Source: JAHFUS01 sp035689115
Lineage (GTDB): Bacteria > Actinomycetota > Acidimicrobiia > Acidimicrobiales > GCA-2861595
NCBI GenBank assembly: GCA_035689115.1
Contig: DASSMA010000078.1
Location: forward strand, 1-64,000
Reading direction: 5' to 3'
DNA length: 64,000 bases
Shown: one piece after another, positions 45,968 through 54,394 of the stretch
Numbering within the stretch: position 1 is the stretch's first letter
How the letters are laid out: each line of letters opens with the position of its first letter
The notes under the pieces: generated by a model
What the model saw: the letters and a program-made list of their open reading frames with translations, nothing else
Told to the model about the DNA's origin: nothing
The model's database searches: none
Translations under genes and position numbers: made by a program

Positions 45968-47263
45968 TTGTACCAGAACGACTTCATCACCCGCGAGGCG
46001 GAAGCGCTCGAGCGTGAATGGGCCGAGGACCCCCGCTGGCGGGGCGTCCGGCGTGACTACTCGGCGGCCGACGTGGTGCGGCTGCGGGGCTCCACCCGCA
46101 TCGACCACACCCTGGCGACGCAGGGGGCGGCCAAGCTGTGGGACCTCCTCCACACCGAGAACTACGTGCACGCCCTCGGCGCCATGACCGGCGGCCAGGC
46201 GGTGCAGATGGTGCGGGCCGGCCTCCAGGCCATCTACCTGTCGGGGTGGCAGGTGGCGGCCGACGCCAACCTGTCCGAGCACGTCTACCCCGACCAGAGC
46301 CTGTACCCGGCCAACAGCGTCCCGTCGGTCGTGCGGCGCATCAACAACGCCCTGCGCCGGGCCGACCAGATCGAGTGGGCAGAGGGCCGGGTCACCCGCG
46401 ACTGGATGGTGCCGATCGTGGCCGACGCCGAGGCCGGCTTCGGTGGCCCCCTCAACGCCTTCGAGCTGATGCGGGGGATGATCGAGGCGGGGGCGGCCGG
46501 CGTCCACTGGGAGGACCAGCTGGCGGCCGAGAAGAAGTGCGGGCACATGGGCGGCAAGGTGCTGGTGCCCACGTCCCAGCACATCCGCACCCTGACCGCC
46601 GCCCGGCTGGCGGCCGACGTGGCCGGCGTCCCCACCCTGATCGTGGCCCGCACCGACTCGCTGGGCGCCAAGCTGCTCACCAGCGACGTCGACCCCCGGG
46701 ACCACTCGTTCCTCACCGGCGAGCGCACGGCCGAGGGCTACTTCCGCACCCGCGACTGCATGGAGGCGTCGATCGCCCGGGGCGTCGCCTACGCCCCCTA
46801 CGCCGACCTCGTGTGGTGCGAGACCTCGACGCCCGACCTCGACGACGCCCGGGCCTTCGCCGAGGGCGTGCTGGCCGAGTACCCCGACACGATGCTGGCC
46901 TACAACTGCTCGCCGTCGTTCAACTGGAAGCGCCACCTCGACGACGAGACCATCCGCCGGTTCCAGAAGGAGCTGGGCGCCATGGGCTACCGGTTCCAGT
47001 TCATCACCCTGGCCGGCTTCCACGCCCTGAACGTGTCGATGTTCGAGCTGGCCGCCCGCTACGTGGACGAGGACATGTCGGCCTACGTCGCCCTCCAGGA
47101 GCGGGAGTTCGACCTGGAGCCCGAGGGCTACACCGCCACCCGCCACCAGCGCGAGGTCGGCGCCGGCTGGTTCGACGAGGTCGCCACCATCGTCTCCGGC
47201 GGCCGGGCCGCCACCCTCGCCCTCGAAGGCTCCACCGAGGAGGACCAGTTCACCAACGCCTGA
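45968..47263 (+). CDS. aceA: Isocitrate lyase
   Basis: 431 residues. Cleaves isocitrate to succinate and glyoxylate, feeding malate synthase. The catalytic signature KKCGHMGGKV is present with Cys191. Other family motifs are MTGGQAVQMVRAGLQAIYLS, VADAEAGFGG and YNCSPSFNWKRHL. The start is TTG at 45968, with AGGAGG 7-8 bp before it and MYQNDFITREAEAL as the N-terminus. It is cotranscribed with aceB and presumably controlled by the divergent RamB. Confidence 0.96.
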   Translation: MYQNDFITREAEALEREWAEDPRWRGVRRDYSAADVVRLRGSTRIDHTLATQGAAKLWDLLHTENYVHALGAMTGGQAVQMVRAGLQAIYLSGWQVAADANLSEHVYPDQSLYPANSVPSVVRRINNALRRADQIEWAEGRVTRDWMVPIVADAEAGFGGPLNAFELMRGMIEAGAAGVHWEDQLAAEKKCGHMGGKVLVPTSQHIRTLTAARLAADVAGVPTLIVARTDSLGAKLLTSDVDPRDHSFLTGERTAEGYFRTRDCMEASIARGVAYAPYADLVWCETSTPDLDDARAFAEGVLAEYPDTMLAYNCSPSFNWKRHLDDETIRRFQKELGAMGYRFQFITLAGFHALNVSMFELAARYVDEDMSAYVALQEREFDLEPEGYTATRHQREVGAGWFDEVATIVSGGRAATLALEGSTEEDQFTNA

Positions 47264-47270
47264 GCGCCGC

Positions 47271-48401
47271 TCAGTCGGCGCGGTAGAGGACGCCGCCCTC
47301 GTCGAGGACGGGGATCGACGCCAGCGGCCGGCGGGCGGGCCCCACGAGCGGCTGGCCGGTGGAGGCGTCGAACACCGCGCCGTGGCACGGGCAGTGGAAC
47401 GAGCGGCCGTCAGCGGCCAGGCCGACACGGCAGCCGGCGTGCGTGCACACGGCGCTGAACGCCACGAACCGGCCCTCGGTCGGTTGGAGGACCCAGGACG
47501 GCTGGCCGCTGACGGGGTCGCGGAACCTGGCGCCGCTGCCCACCGGCACGGCGCTGGCGGGGCCCAGGGCGATCCCCGACGGCGCCGCCGTGGTCGGGGG
47601 TTCGGTGGTGGTCGACGGTGCGGTGGTCCGGTGCCTCGTCGTGGTCGGGCTGCTCGCCGGCTCGGTCGTGCTCGGGGGCTCTGGGGCCGTGGTGCTCGGC
47701 GCCGGCGCCCCGGAGGTCCGCACCCGGGCGGCGCCAAGGGTCTCGCCGTCGGGGCTCGGGCGGTTGTCGAGCAGCCGCCCCACGACGGCGGTGAGCCCGC
47801 CGCCCACGAGGGCCAGCAGGGCGGCCCCGCCGCCGACCACGCCCCGCGCCAGGACTGCCCGCCGGTCCAGCTCGCCGGCGCCGATGTGCATGCGGTCGCG
47901 CACCACCGCCTCCCGGTGGGACAACCACGAGTCCACCGACAGGACCGGGTCCGGCCCGGCGACGAGCAACGGCGTCCAGGCGAAGACGAACACGATGTCG
48001 GGTCCGAGGTAGTAGGGGTGGGTGTGCCAGCTCACCGTGAGCAGGAACCCGACCGCCAGCAGGAGGCCTCCGGCCGCCGCCACCCGCGCCCACATCCCCA
48101 GCAGCGTGGCCACCCCGACCAGGAGCTCGGCGAACGCCAGGACGACGGCGAAGGCCACCGCGTGATGACCGACGACCGTTAGCAGTCCCCCGACGGGGCT
48201 CTGCTGCTGGGCGGCCTGGATCTGGGCCTGCACGGAGCCGGGCGACTTGGGGTCGACGAACTGGCGGTCGGCCAGCTTCTGGAGGCCGGCGAACACGTAG
48301 GTCACGCCGAGGAAGGCCCGAAGGGCCAGCAGCGTCCAGTTGGGCCCGGCATTCGCCTCGGACGGGGCCGGCGGTGTGCGCTGGCCCCCCCACGCCGTCA
48401 T
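47271..48401 (-). CDS. DoxX/DoxD-like membrane protein fused to a Rieske [2Fe-2S] domain
   Basis: 376 residues. Residues about 20-165 are a DoxX/DoxD-type four-helix domain (LALRAFLGVTYVFAGLQKLA, GGLLLAVGFLLTVSWHTHPY). A further helix at about 185-210 carries an RRAVLARGVVGGGAALLALV stretch. A Pro/Thr/Ser-rich linker spans about 225-275. The C-terminal Rieske domain has ligands Cys319, His321, Cys337 and His340 (CTHAGC, CPCHG), with Cys324 and Cys339 for the disulfide. The Rieske domain should face outward. A quinone-linked electron-transfer role, as in thiosulfate:quinone oxidoreductase, is possible but unproven. Confidence 0.88.
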   Translation of the reverse strand: MTAWGGQRTPPAPSEANAGPNWTLLALRAFLGVTYVFAGLQKLADRQFVDPKSPGSVQAQIQAAQQQSPVGGLLTVVGHHAVAFAVVLAFAELLVGVATLLGMWARVAAAGGLLLAVGFLLTVSWHTHPYYLGPDIVFVFAWTPLLVAGPDPVLSVDSWLSHREAVVRDRMHIGAGELDRRAVLARGVVGGGAALLALVGGGLTAVVGRLLDNRPSPDGETLGAARVRTSGAPAPSTTAPEPPSTTEPASSPTTTRHRTTAPSTTTEPPTTAAPSGIALGPASAVPVGSGARFRDPVSGQPSWVLQPTEGRFVAFSAVCTHAGCRVGLAADGRSFHCPCHGAVFDASTGQPLVGPARRPLASIPVLDEGGVLYRAD

Positions 48402-48475
48402 GGTCCGAGGCTACGAACGGGCAGGTATGACCAGCGCCAGCGCCCGGTTAAGAGCCGGCCAACGAACCGCAAAGG

Positions 48476-48500
48476 GACGGCAGGGCCGAAACGGGCCGTC
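48476..48500. terminator. Hairpin 3' of polA
   Basis: GACGGC (48476-48481) pairs with GCCGTC (48495-48500). An inner CCG-AAA-CGG extends the stem across a four-base bulge. It lies 7 bp beyond the polA stop on the minus strand and is a plausible terminator for polA. Confidence 0.55.
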
Positions 48501-48506
48501 AGGAAA

Positions 48507-51215
48507 TCAGCCCTTGGCGTCGGCCCAGGTGGCGCCCCAGGCCAGGTTGACCTCGAGAGGGACGCGCAGGTCGGCGGCGTGGGCCATGGCGTCGAGGGTG
48601 AGCTCGGCGGCCCGGTCCCGCTCGCCCTCGGGCACCTCGAGGATGACCTCGTCGTGCACCTGGAGCACGATGCGGCTGGCCAGGCCCTCGCGCTCGAGGG
48701 CGCCGTCGAGGCGGACGAGGGCGACCTTGAAGATGTCGGCCGCCAGGCCCTGGATGCCGGCGTTCATCGCCTGGCGCTCCCCCGCCTGACGGATGCGGTA
48801 GTTGAGCGAGCTCAGCTCGGGGATGAGCCGGCGCCGGCCGAACAGCGTCTCGGTGTAGCCCCGGTCACGCGCCTCCTGCACGGTGCGCTCCATGTACGCC
48901 TTCACGTTCGGGAAGGCGGCGAAGTAGGCGCCGAGGATCTGGGCCGCCTCCTCCACCGGGATGCCGAGCCGCTGGGACAGCCCGTAGGCCTCCATGCCGT
49001 AGGCCAGCCCGTAGGAGACCATCTTGGCCTTCGACCGCATGGCCCTGGTGACGCCGTCGGGCTCCACGCCGAAGATGCGCGAGGCGGTGGCGGTGTGGAT
49101 GTCGACGCCCGACTCGAAGGCGTCGATGAGGCCGGGGTCCTCGGCCAGGTGGGCGATGACCCGCAGCTCGATCTGGTTGTAGTCGGCCACCAGGAACACC
49201 GCCCCGTCGTCGGGGATGAAGGCTGACCGGAAGCGGTGGCCCTCGTCGGTGCGGGTGGGGATGTTGTGGAGGTTGGGGCGGTCGGAGGACAGCCGGCCGG
49301 TGCGGGCGACCGTCTGCTGGAACGTGGCGTGGATGCGCCCGTCGGCGCCCACCTCGTTGAGGAGCGCCTCCCCGTAGGTGGAGCGCAGCTTCTCGACCTC
49401 GCGGTAGCGGAGCAGCTTGTCGATGACCGGGTGCTGGCCCTTCAGCTTCTCCAGCGAGGCGGCGTCGGTGGAGTAGCCGGTCTTGGTCTTCTTCTGGGGC
49501 TGGAGCTTCAGCTCGTCGAACAGCACCGCCCGCAGCTGCTTGGTGGAGTTGACGAGGAACGGGTGGCCGACGATCTCCTGGATCTCGGCGTCGAGCACCT
49601 GGCACTCGGCGGCCAGGCCGTCGGCCAGCTCCCGCAGCTGGGCAACGTGGACCCGCACGCCCACCTTCTCCATGCGGGCCAGGACCCGCACCAGGGGCCG
49701 CTCGACGTCGTCGTAGAGACGCCGCAGGCCGCGCGCCTCCAGGGCGGTGGCCAGCGCCGGCGCCAGCCGGGCCACGGCGGCCGCCCGGCGGGCCGTCTCC
49801 TCCACCGGGTCGGTGGCGGTGCCGTCGAGGTCGAGCTGGCCGGGGGGCGGGGCGCCGGGGCCCCGCAGGTCGACGTCGGTGTAGCGGGCGACCAGGTCCT
49901 CCAGCAGGTAGGCCACCTCGGCCGGGTCCACCAGGTAGGCGGCGACCGCCGTGTCGAGATCGAGGCTGCGGACGTCGACGCCGTGGCGGTCGAGGCCCCG
50001 CATCAGCTCCTTGGCCCGGTGGGCGGCCAGCGGGCGCCCGTCCGCTCCGAACAGGCGGCCGAGGGCGAGGACGACCGCCGGATCGTCGAGGAGGCCGGCG
50101 CCGAACCAGAACGCGGGCGCCCGGGTGGCCTCGGCCGGCGCCGGCTCGGCCAGGGCCAGGCCGGCCACGTCGGACCGCCCCTCCTCGCCCGTCCAGCGCA
50201 CGTCGGCGGCCAGGGCGGCGGTGCTCCCTGCCAGCCGGTCGGCCACCGCCACCGCCTCGTCGGCCGTCCCCACCTTCGTGACCTCGACCTCCAGCGGCCG
50301 GCCGGCGGCGGCGGCGGTGGCGCCGGCCTGGGCGCCGGCGGGGCCGCCGACCGCCTCCATCAGCCGGTCCCACAGCGTGCGGAACTCGAGGAAGTTGAAC
50401 AGCTTGCGAACCTCGTCGAGGTCGAAGCCACCCATCTTGAGGTCTTCCACGTCGCACTCGATGGGCACGTCCCGCACCAGCGGCGTGGCCCGGGCGTTGC
50501 TGCGCACCTGGGCCTCGTGGGCGATCAGGCTCTCCCGCAGCTTGGGCGTGTTCTTGTCGACGTTGGCGAACACGCCGTCGAGGTCGCCCCAGGTGTTGAT
50601 GAGCTTGGCGGCCGTCTTCTCCCCCACCCCCGGCACGCCGGGCAGGTTGTCGGACGGGTCGCCCCGGAGGGCGGCGTACTGCGGGTAGTCGGCCGGCGTG
50701 ACGCCGGTGCGCTCCTTGATCCCCGCCTCGTCGTAATCGGCGTAGTCGCTGACCCCCCGCTTGTTGTAGAGGACCCGCACGTGGGGGTCCTCCACCAGCT
50801 GGTAGGCGTCGCGGTCGCCGGTGACCACCACGATGTCGTCGCCGCGGTCCCGGCCCTGCGTGGCGAGGGTGGCGATGATGTCGTCGGCCTCGTAGCCGGC
50901 CAGCTCCAGGACAGGGATGTGGAGGGTCTCCACCACCTGGCGCACGAGACCCATCTGCTGGCGCAGCACGTCGGGCGCCTCGGCCCGCCCCGCCTTGTAG
51001 TCGCTCACCATCTCGTGGCGGAAGGTGGGCTCGGGCCGGTCGAAGGCCACGGCGATGCCGTCGGGCTTCTGGTCCTGGAGCAGGTAGACCAGCATCGAGG
51101 TGAACCCGAACACGGCGTTGGTGACCTGCCCCGACGCCGTCGCCATGTCGGTGGGCAGGGCGAAGAACGCCCGGTAGGCGAGGCTGTTGCCGTCCAGCAG
51201 GAGGATCTTCGCCAC
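48507..51215 (-). CDS. polA: DNA polymerase I
   Basis: 902 residues. The 5'-3' exonuclease domain is about 1-300 (KILLLDGNSLAYRAFFALP, TGDRDAYQLV, ALRGDPSDNLPGVPGVGEKT). A central domain at about 310-500 corresponds to the 3'-5' exonuclease but has lost the DxE catalytic residues, so proofreading is unlikely. The polymerase domain includes the finger helix RSKAKMVSYGLAYGMEAYGL, SADRPN-like SSDRPNLHNIP, DYNQIELRVIAHLAED (motif A) and VHDEVILEVPE (motif C). It fills gaps in excision repair and replaces RNA primers. The GTG at 51215 starts 33 bp from a long palindrome. Confidence 0.96.
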   Translation of the reverse strand: MAKILLLDGNSLAYRAFFALPTDMATASGQVTNAVFGFTSMLVYLLQDQKPDGIAVAFDRPEPTFRHEMVSDYKAGRAEAPDVLRQQMGLVRQVVETLHIPVLELAGYEADDIIATLATQGRDRGDDIVVVTGDRDAYQLVEDPHVRVLYNKRGVSDYADYDEAGIKERTGVTPADYPQYAALRGDPSDNLPGVPGVGEKTAAKLINTWGDLDGVFANVDKNTPKLRESLIAHEAQVRSNARATPLVRDVPIECDVEDLKMGGFDLDEVRKLFNFLEFRTLWDRLMEAVGGPAGAQAGATAAAAGRPLEVEVTKVGTADEAVAVADRLAGSTAALAADVRWTGEEGRSDVAGLALAEPAPAEATRAPAFWFGAGLLDDPAVVLALGRLFGADGRPLAAHRAKELMRGLDRHGVDVRSLDLDTAVAAYLVDPAEVAYLLEDLVARYTDVDLRGPGAPPPGQLDLDGTATDPVEETARRAAAVARLAPALATALEARGLRRLYDDVERPLVRVLARMEKVGVRVHVAQLRELADGLAAECQVLDAEIQEIVGHPFLVNSTKQLRAVLFDELKLQPQKKTKTGYSTDAASLEKLKGQHPVIDKLLRYREVEKLRSTYGEALLNEVGADGRIHATFQQTVARTGRLSSDRPNLHNIPTRTDEGHRFRSAFIPDDGAVFLVADYNQIELRVIAHLAEDPGLIDAFESGVDIHTATASRIFGVEPDGVTRAMRSKAKMVSYGLAYGMEAYGLSQRLGIPVEEAAQILGAYFAAFPNVKAYMERTVQEARDRGYTETLFGRRRLIPELSSLNYRIRQAGERQAMNAGIQGLAADIFKVALVRLDGALEREGLASRIVLQVHDEVILEVPEGERDRAAELTLDAMAHAADLRVPLEVNLAWGATWADAKG

Positions 51216-51248
51216 GCCGCCGATGCTACGGCGCGCCCCGCCCCGTTG

Positions 51249-51291
51249 ATGTCGCCGGATCGACACGGCCGGCGTGTCTTTCCGGCGACAT
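51249..51291. repeat. 43-bp palindrome, left copy of a flanking pair
   Basis: The outer 11-bp arms 51249-51259 and 51281-51291 (ATGTCGCCGGA and its complement) and the inner 6-bp arms GACACG/CGTGTC surround a GCCGG centre. 41 of 43 bases match the palindrome at 52256-52298 on the other side of the next gene. It lies between the divergent starts of polA (51215) and the nuclease gene (51331), so it is not in a terminator position. Confidence 0.9.
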
Positions 51292-51330
51292 GAAGGTCGT
51301 TGTCGCACCCCCTGGGCATCCTGGCCCGCC

Positions 51331-52248
51331 ATGGATGAGTCGATCTTGGACGAGAAGATGCGGGAGCTGGCCGGGCGCCAGCACGCGGTGGTCGGCCGGG
51401 AGCAGCTCCGGGCGCTCGGCGCCACGCGCCAGGCGGCCCGGCGCCGGGAAGTGTCGACCGACTGGGAGCCGGTCACTCGGCGCGTGCTCCGGCTGGCCGG
51501 GGCACCCGTCACGGACCGACAGCGGGCGATGGCGGCGGTCCTCGATGCCGGCGCCGGCGCCCTCCTGTCGCACGCCTCGGCGGCCGCCCTGTGGGGGCTG
51601 GCGGGGTTCGACCTCGGTCGTCTGGAGGTCACCCGGGCGAGGCGGGGGCCGAACCGCTCCACCTCATTGGCTCGGCTCCACCACCCCATCCGCCTGCCGG
51701 CGCACCACGCCACCGAGCGGGACGGGATCCCCGTCACCACACTGGCCCGCACCGTCGCCGACCTGGCCGCCACCGAACATGTGCTCAGGGTGGAGCGGGC
51801 CGCCCACGCCGCCGTCCGCATGGGGCTCACGTGGGCCGCGCTGGCGGCGGTGCACGACGAGTTGCCCGCCCACCGGCCCGGCATCCGCGCCATGCGGGCC
51901 CTGCTGGCGGCCAACGCCGGCCTGGCCCCGCTGGGCAGCGGGCTGGAGGGCACGGTCCTGCGCCTGCTCGCCGATGCCGGGTTGCCGGCGCCCCGCCGCC
52001 AGGTCGACCTGGGAGGCGACGACTGGATCGGCCGGGTGGACTTCTACTTCGGGGAAGCCCGCCTTGTGCTGGAGGTCGACGGGCAGTGGTGCCACGCCGC
52101 GCCGCCCGACGTCCTCCACGACGGACGACGCACCGCCGCCCTGGAGGAGGCCGGCTTCCGGGTGCTCCGCGTCCCCGAGGCGATGGTCCGCGATACCCCC
52201 GGCGAGGTCGCCCGCCTGGTCCGGCGGGCCCTCGCCGGCGTCGCCTGA
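51331..52248 (+). CDS. DUF559-type (Vsr-like) endonuclease-fold protein with AbiEi-like N-terminus
   Basis: 305 residues. The N-terminal about 60 residues form a winged-helix-like region (LAGRQHAVVGREQLRALGAT, then RQAARRREVS) of the AbiEi-antitoxin kind. The middle, ASAAALWGLAGF and DGIPVTTLARTVADLA, is typical of this combined family. The C-terminal about 80 residues are a DUF559/Vsr-like PD-(D/E)xK fold: GRVDFYFGEARLVLEVDGQW with Asp and EVDG motifs, then HDGRRTAALEEAGFRVLRV. DNA binding and cleavage are likely but not shown. The gene is bracketed by two nearly identical palindromes, as a mobile cassette would be. No partner toxin gene adjoins it. Confidence 0.82.
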   Translation: MDESILDEKMRELAGRQHAVVGREQLRALGATRQAARRREVSTDWEPVTRRVLRLAGAPVTDRQRAMAAVLDAGAGALLSHASAAALWGLAGFDLGRLEVTRARRGPNRSTSLARLHHPIRLPAHHATERDGIPVTTLARTVADLAATEHVLRVERAAHAAVRMGLTWAALAAVHDELPAHRPGIRAMRALLAANAGLAPLGSGLEGTVLRLLADAGLPAPRRQVDLGGDDWIGRVDFYFGEARLVLEVDGQWCHAAPPDVLHDGRRTAALEEAGFRVLRVPEAMVRDTPGEVARLVRRALAGVA

Positions 52249-52251
52249 GCT

Positions 52252-52302
52252 GTTCATGTCGCCGGAACGACACGGCCGGCGTGTCGTTCCGGCGACATGA
52301 AC
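52252..52302. repeat. 51-bp palindrome, right copy of the flanking pair
   Basis: Perfect 23-bp arms 52252-52274 and 52280-52302 around GCCGG. Its core matches the copy at 51249-51291 at 41 of 43 positions. It begins four bases after the nuclease gene stop and lies 8 bp before the convergent lipoprotein stop, so here it could also serve as a bidirectional terminator. Confidence 0.92.
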
Positions 52303-52310
52303 GTGGGGGG

Positions 52311-53009
52311 CTAGACCTGGTTGATCTTGGTGGACCCGTTCTCGTCGGTCACCACCGCCTCCAGGGTTCGGGTGGTGGTGCCGTCGTTGAGGGTGCAGCG
52401 GATCTTGCCGCCGATGTCGAGCACCTGGATCTTGGCCGGGCCGCAGTCGACGGCGAGCGCCTCGGGAGCGACCTTGAGCTGGGCGGCGGACTGCTCTCGG
52501 ATCGTGGCCACGAGCTGGGTGACGATCACCACCGGGCGGGCGGGCCGGAACTGGTAGCTGCGGATCCCGCCCTCGCTGGCCGGCCCGATCGCCACCACCG
52601 TGACCGTGTACGGGATCTCCACCCCGTCCGCCCGCACGGTGCAGCCCACCGTGGCGCCCAGGTCGCCGACCGGCTGGCCGTTCGGGCAGGAGGCGTTGTC
52701 GACGGTGAGGTCGGGGGTCTGCTTCTTCTGGATCGCCAGCAGCTGCTGCTCGACGGTGAGTCGGCTGTCGACGGGGAGGGTGGGCCCGGTGGGCGCCGCC
52801 GTGGTGGTGGCGCCGGCGGCCGGCGCAGCGCTGGGGGCGGGACTGCCCGGGGCCCCCACCGTGGCCGGGACGGCGGTGCTGGCGAACGACACGGCGCTGC
52901 CCGGCGAGGTGGTGGTGGTCGTACGCGGCGGGGCCGCACCCTCCGAGCCCTTGCACGCGCCGGCCGCCAGCACCGCGACGACGGCCGTCAGCCGCAGCCA
53001 TCGGGTCAC
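52311..53009 (-). CDS. Secreted DUF4333-type lipoprotein
   Basis: 232 residues from GTG 53009. The signal peptide TRWLRLTAVVAVLAAGAC ends in a lipobox-like AGAC, so lipid attachment to that Cys is likely. A Thr/Ala/Pro-rich linker follows to about residue 80. The rest has two similar units, each with a Cys pair: CPNGQPVGDLGATVGCTVR and VDCGPAKIQVLDIGGKIRCT, matching the actinobacterial DUF4333 fold. The function is unknown. An ATG at 53045 would overlap the divergent dtxR-like gene and add residues before the signal peptide, so it was not used. Confidence 0.78.
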   Translation of the reverse strand: MTRWLRLTAVVAVLAAGACKGSEGAAPPRTTTTTSPGSAVSFASTAVPATVGAPGSPAPSAAPAAGATTTAAPTGPTLPVDSRLTVEQQLLAIQKKQTPDLTVDNASCPNGQPVGDLGATVGCTVRADGVEIPYTVTVVAIGPASEGGIRSYQFRPARPVVIVTQLVATIREQSAAQLKVAPEALAVDCGPAKIQVLDIGGKIRCTLNDGTTTRTLEAVVTDENGSTKINQV

Positions 53010-53051
53010 CCGGCAGACTCTACGACTGCGGCGGTCCCATACCATGGCGCC

Positions 53052-53720
53052 ATGTCCGATGGCTTCCACCCGCCCCTCGAGGAGTACCTGGAGGCGATCC
53101 ACGAGCTCGAGGAGGAGGGCATCGTCGTCATCCAGGCCCGCCTGGCCGAGCGCCTCGGGCACTCGGCACCGTCGGTGTCGGAGATGGTGCGGCGGCTGCG
53201 GGCCGACGGCTACGTGGACCTGCGGGACCGGGCCCTGGTGCTCACCGAGAAGGGCCGGGCCCGGGCCGAGAGCGTGGTGCGCAAGCACCGCCTGGCCGAG
53301 CGGCTGCTCACCGACGTGATCGGGCTGCCGTGGCACAAGGCCCACGTCGAGGCCTGCCGGTGGGAGCACGTCATCTCCGACGAGGTCGAGGAGCGCCTGG
53401 TGGTCCTGCTCCAGAACCCCGCCACCTGCCCGCACGGCAACCCCATCCCCGGCGCCGGCCCGGCCGGGTACGAGGACCAGCTGGTGGCGCTGGCCGGCGC
53501 CGCGCCCGGCGACCGGGTCCGGCTGCGCCGGGTCACCGAGCAGGTCGAGATCGACATGGACGCCCTCACCTACCTGAACGACAACGGCTTCGTGCCGGGG
53601 GAGGTGGCCCGGGTGCTGGCCAAGGCCCCCGACGGCACCCTCACCCTCGAGGTGCCGGCGGGCACCATCGCCCTCGGTCCCAGCCTGGCCAGCCAGCTGT
53701 ACGTGGTGGCCTCTTCCTAG
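53052..53720 (+). CDS. DtxR/IdeR/MntR-family metal-dependent repressor
   Basis: 222 residues. An N-terminal winged helix (LEEYLEAIHELEEEGIVVIQ, then GHSAPSVSEMVRRLRADGYV) is followed by the dimerisation domain with metal ligands in RKHRLAERLLTDVIGLPWHK and EACRWEHVISDEVEERL. The C-terminal SH3-like domain (about 150-220) begins PGDRVRLRRVTEQVE. CPHGNPIP is the usual inter-domain segment. It should repress iron or manganese uptake genes when metal-loaded; which metal cannot be told. It overlaps the convergent acyltransferase gene by four bases. Confidence 0.92.
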   Translation: MSDGFHPPLEEYLEAIHELEEEGIVVIQARLAERLGHSAPSVSEMVRRLRADGYVDLRDRALVLTEKGRARAESVVRKHRLAERLLTDVIGLPWHKAHVEACRWEHVISDEVEERLVVLLQNPATCPHGNPIPGAGPAGYEDQLVALAGAAPGDRVRLRRVTEQVEIDMDALTYLNDNGFVPGEVARVLAKAPDGTLTLEVPAGTIALGPSLASQLYVVASS

Positions 53721-54301
53721 GCCGAGTCGCCGGCCGGCGCCAGGTCGGCCGCAAGGGTCCTGATCACCCGGGCGGCCGGCCCGGCGACGACGCTGAAGGG
53801 AGGCACGTCCTTCGTGACGATCGCCCCGGCGCCGACGACGCTTTCCCGGCCGACGGTCACGCCCTTCAGGATCAGGGCCCGGCTCCCGATCCACGCGCCG
53901 TCCTCGATGCGGACCGGGCGCACCTGCAGCGGGGCGCTGCCGACCGGGTGCTGGTCGGTGTCCATGATGAGGACGTCGCGGGCGATCTTGCAGTCCCTGC
54001 CGATCGCGACCGATCCGAAGGCCACGATCTCGGTGTTCCGGTTGAGGTAGGTGCCCTTGCCGATCTGGACCACGGCGTCGTCCCAGCACTCGATCCGCAC
54101 GCCCGGGTACAGCCGGCAGTCGGACAGGTCGATGCGGCCCCCGTGGTTCACCAGCTTCGGCAGTGGGAGGCCGGGCGTGACCTTCAGGACCCCCGCCGCC
54201 GTCGCCCGCCTGCGGACCCACAAGCCGAGCGAGAGGTCGGCGACGCCGTTGGCGGCGATGCGGCCCGCCACGTGGCGCCAGCGCGAGACGACCCTGCCCA
54301 C
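53717..54301 (-). CDS. Hexapeptide-repeat (left-handed beta-helix) acyltransferase
   Basis: 194 residues. From about residue 55 the sequence follows the hexapeptide pattern, with turns such as IGKGTYLNRNTEIVAFGSVA and IGRDCKIARDVLIMD, an external loop TDQHPVGSAPLQ with the putative catalytic His, then WIGSRALILKGVTVGRESVV and GAGAIVTKDVPPFSVVAGPA. It resembles WcaF/LacA-type O-acetyltransferases. The acceptor, perhaps a surface sugar, is unknown. The GTG at 54301 is preferred; an alternative GTG at 54391 adds 30 Arg-rich residues of unlikely composition. Confidence 0.82.
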   Translation of the reverse strand: MGRVVSRWRHVAGRIAANGVADLSLGLWVRRRATAAGVLKVTPGLPLPKLVNHGGRIDLSDCRLYPGVRIECWDDAVVQIGKGTYLNRNTEIVAFGSVAIGRDCKIARDVLIMDTDQHPVGSAPLQVRPVRIEDGAWIGSRALILKGVTVGRESVVGAGAIVTKDVPPFSVVAGPAARVIRTLAADLAPAGDSA

Positions 54302-54394
54302 GGCGCCGATCGTCCCTGCCCGGGAGTCGCCCCGGCAATGGCCCCCCCGTCGCCGTTGAGTATCCGTTGAGCGGACTCGCCGGCGGGGCACCCG

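Noticed and set aside
53717..53720. Four-base convergent overlap of the dtxR-like and acyltransferase genes as a sign of truncation
   Set aside because: Both proteins have normal ends; a CTAG shared by two stops is simply compact packing.
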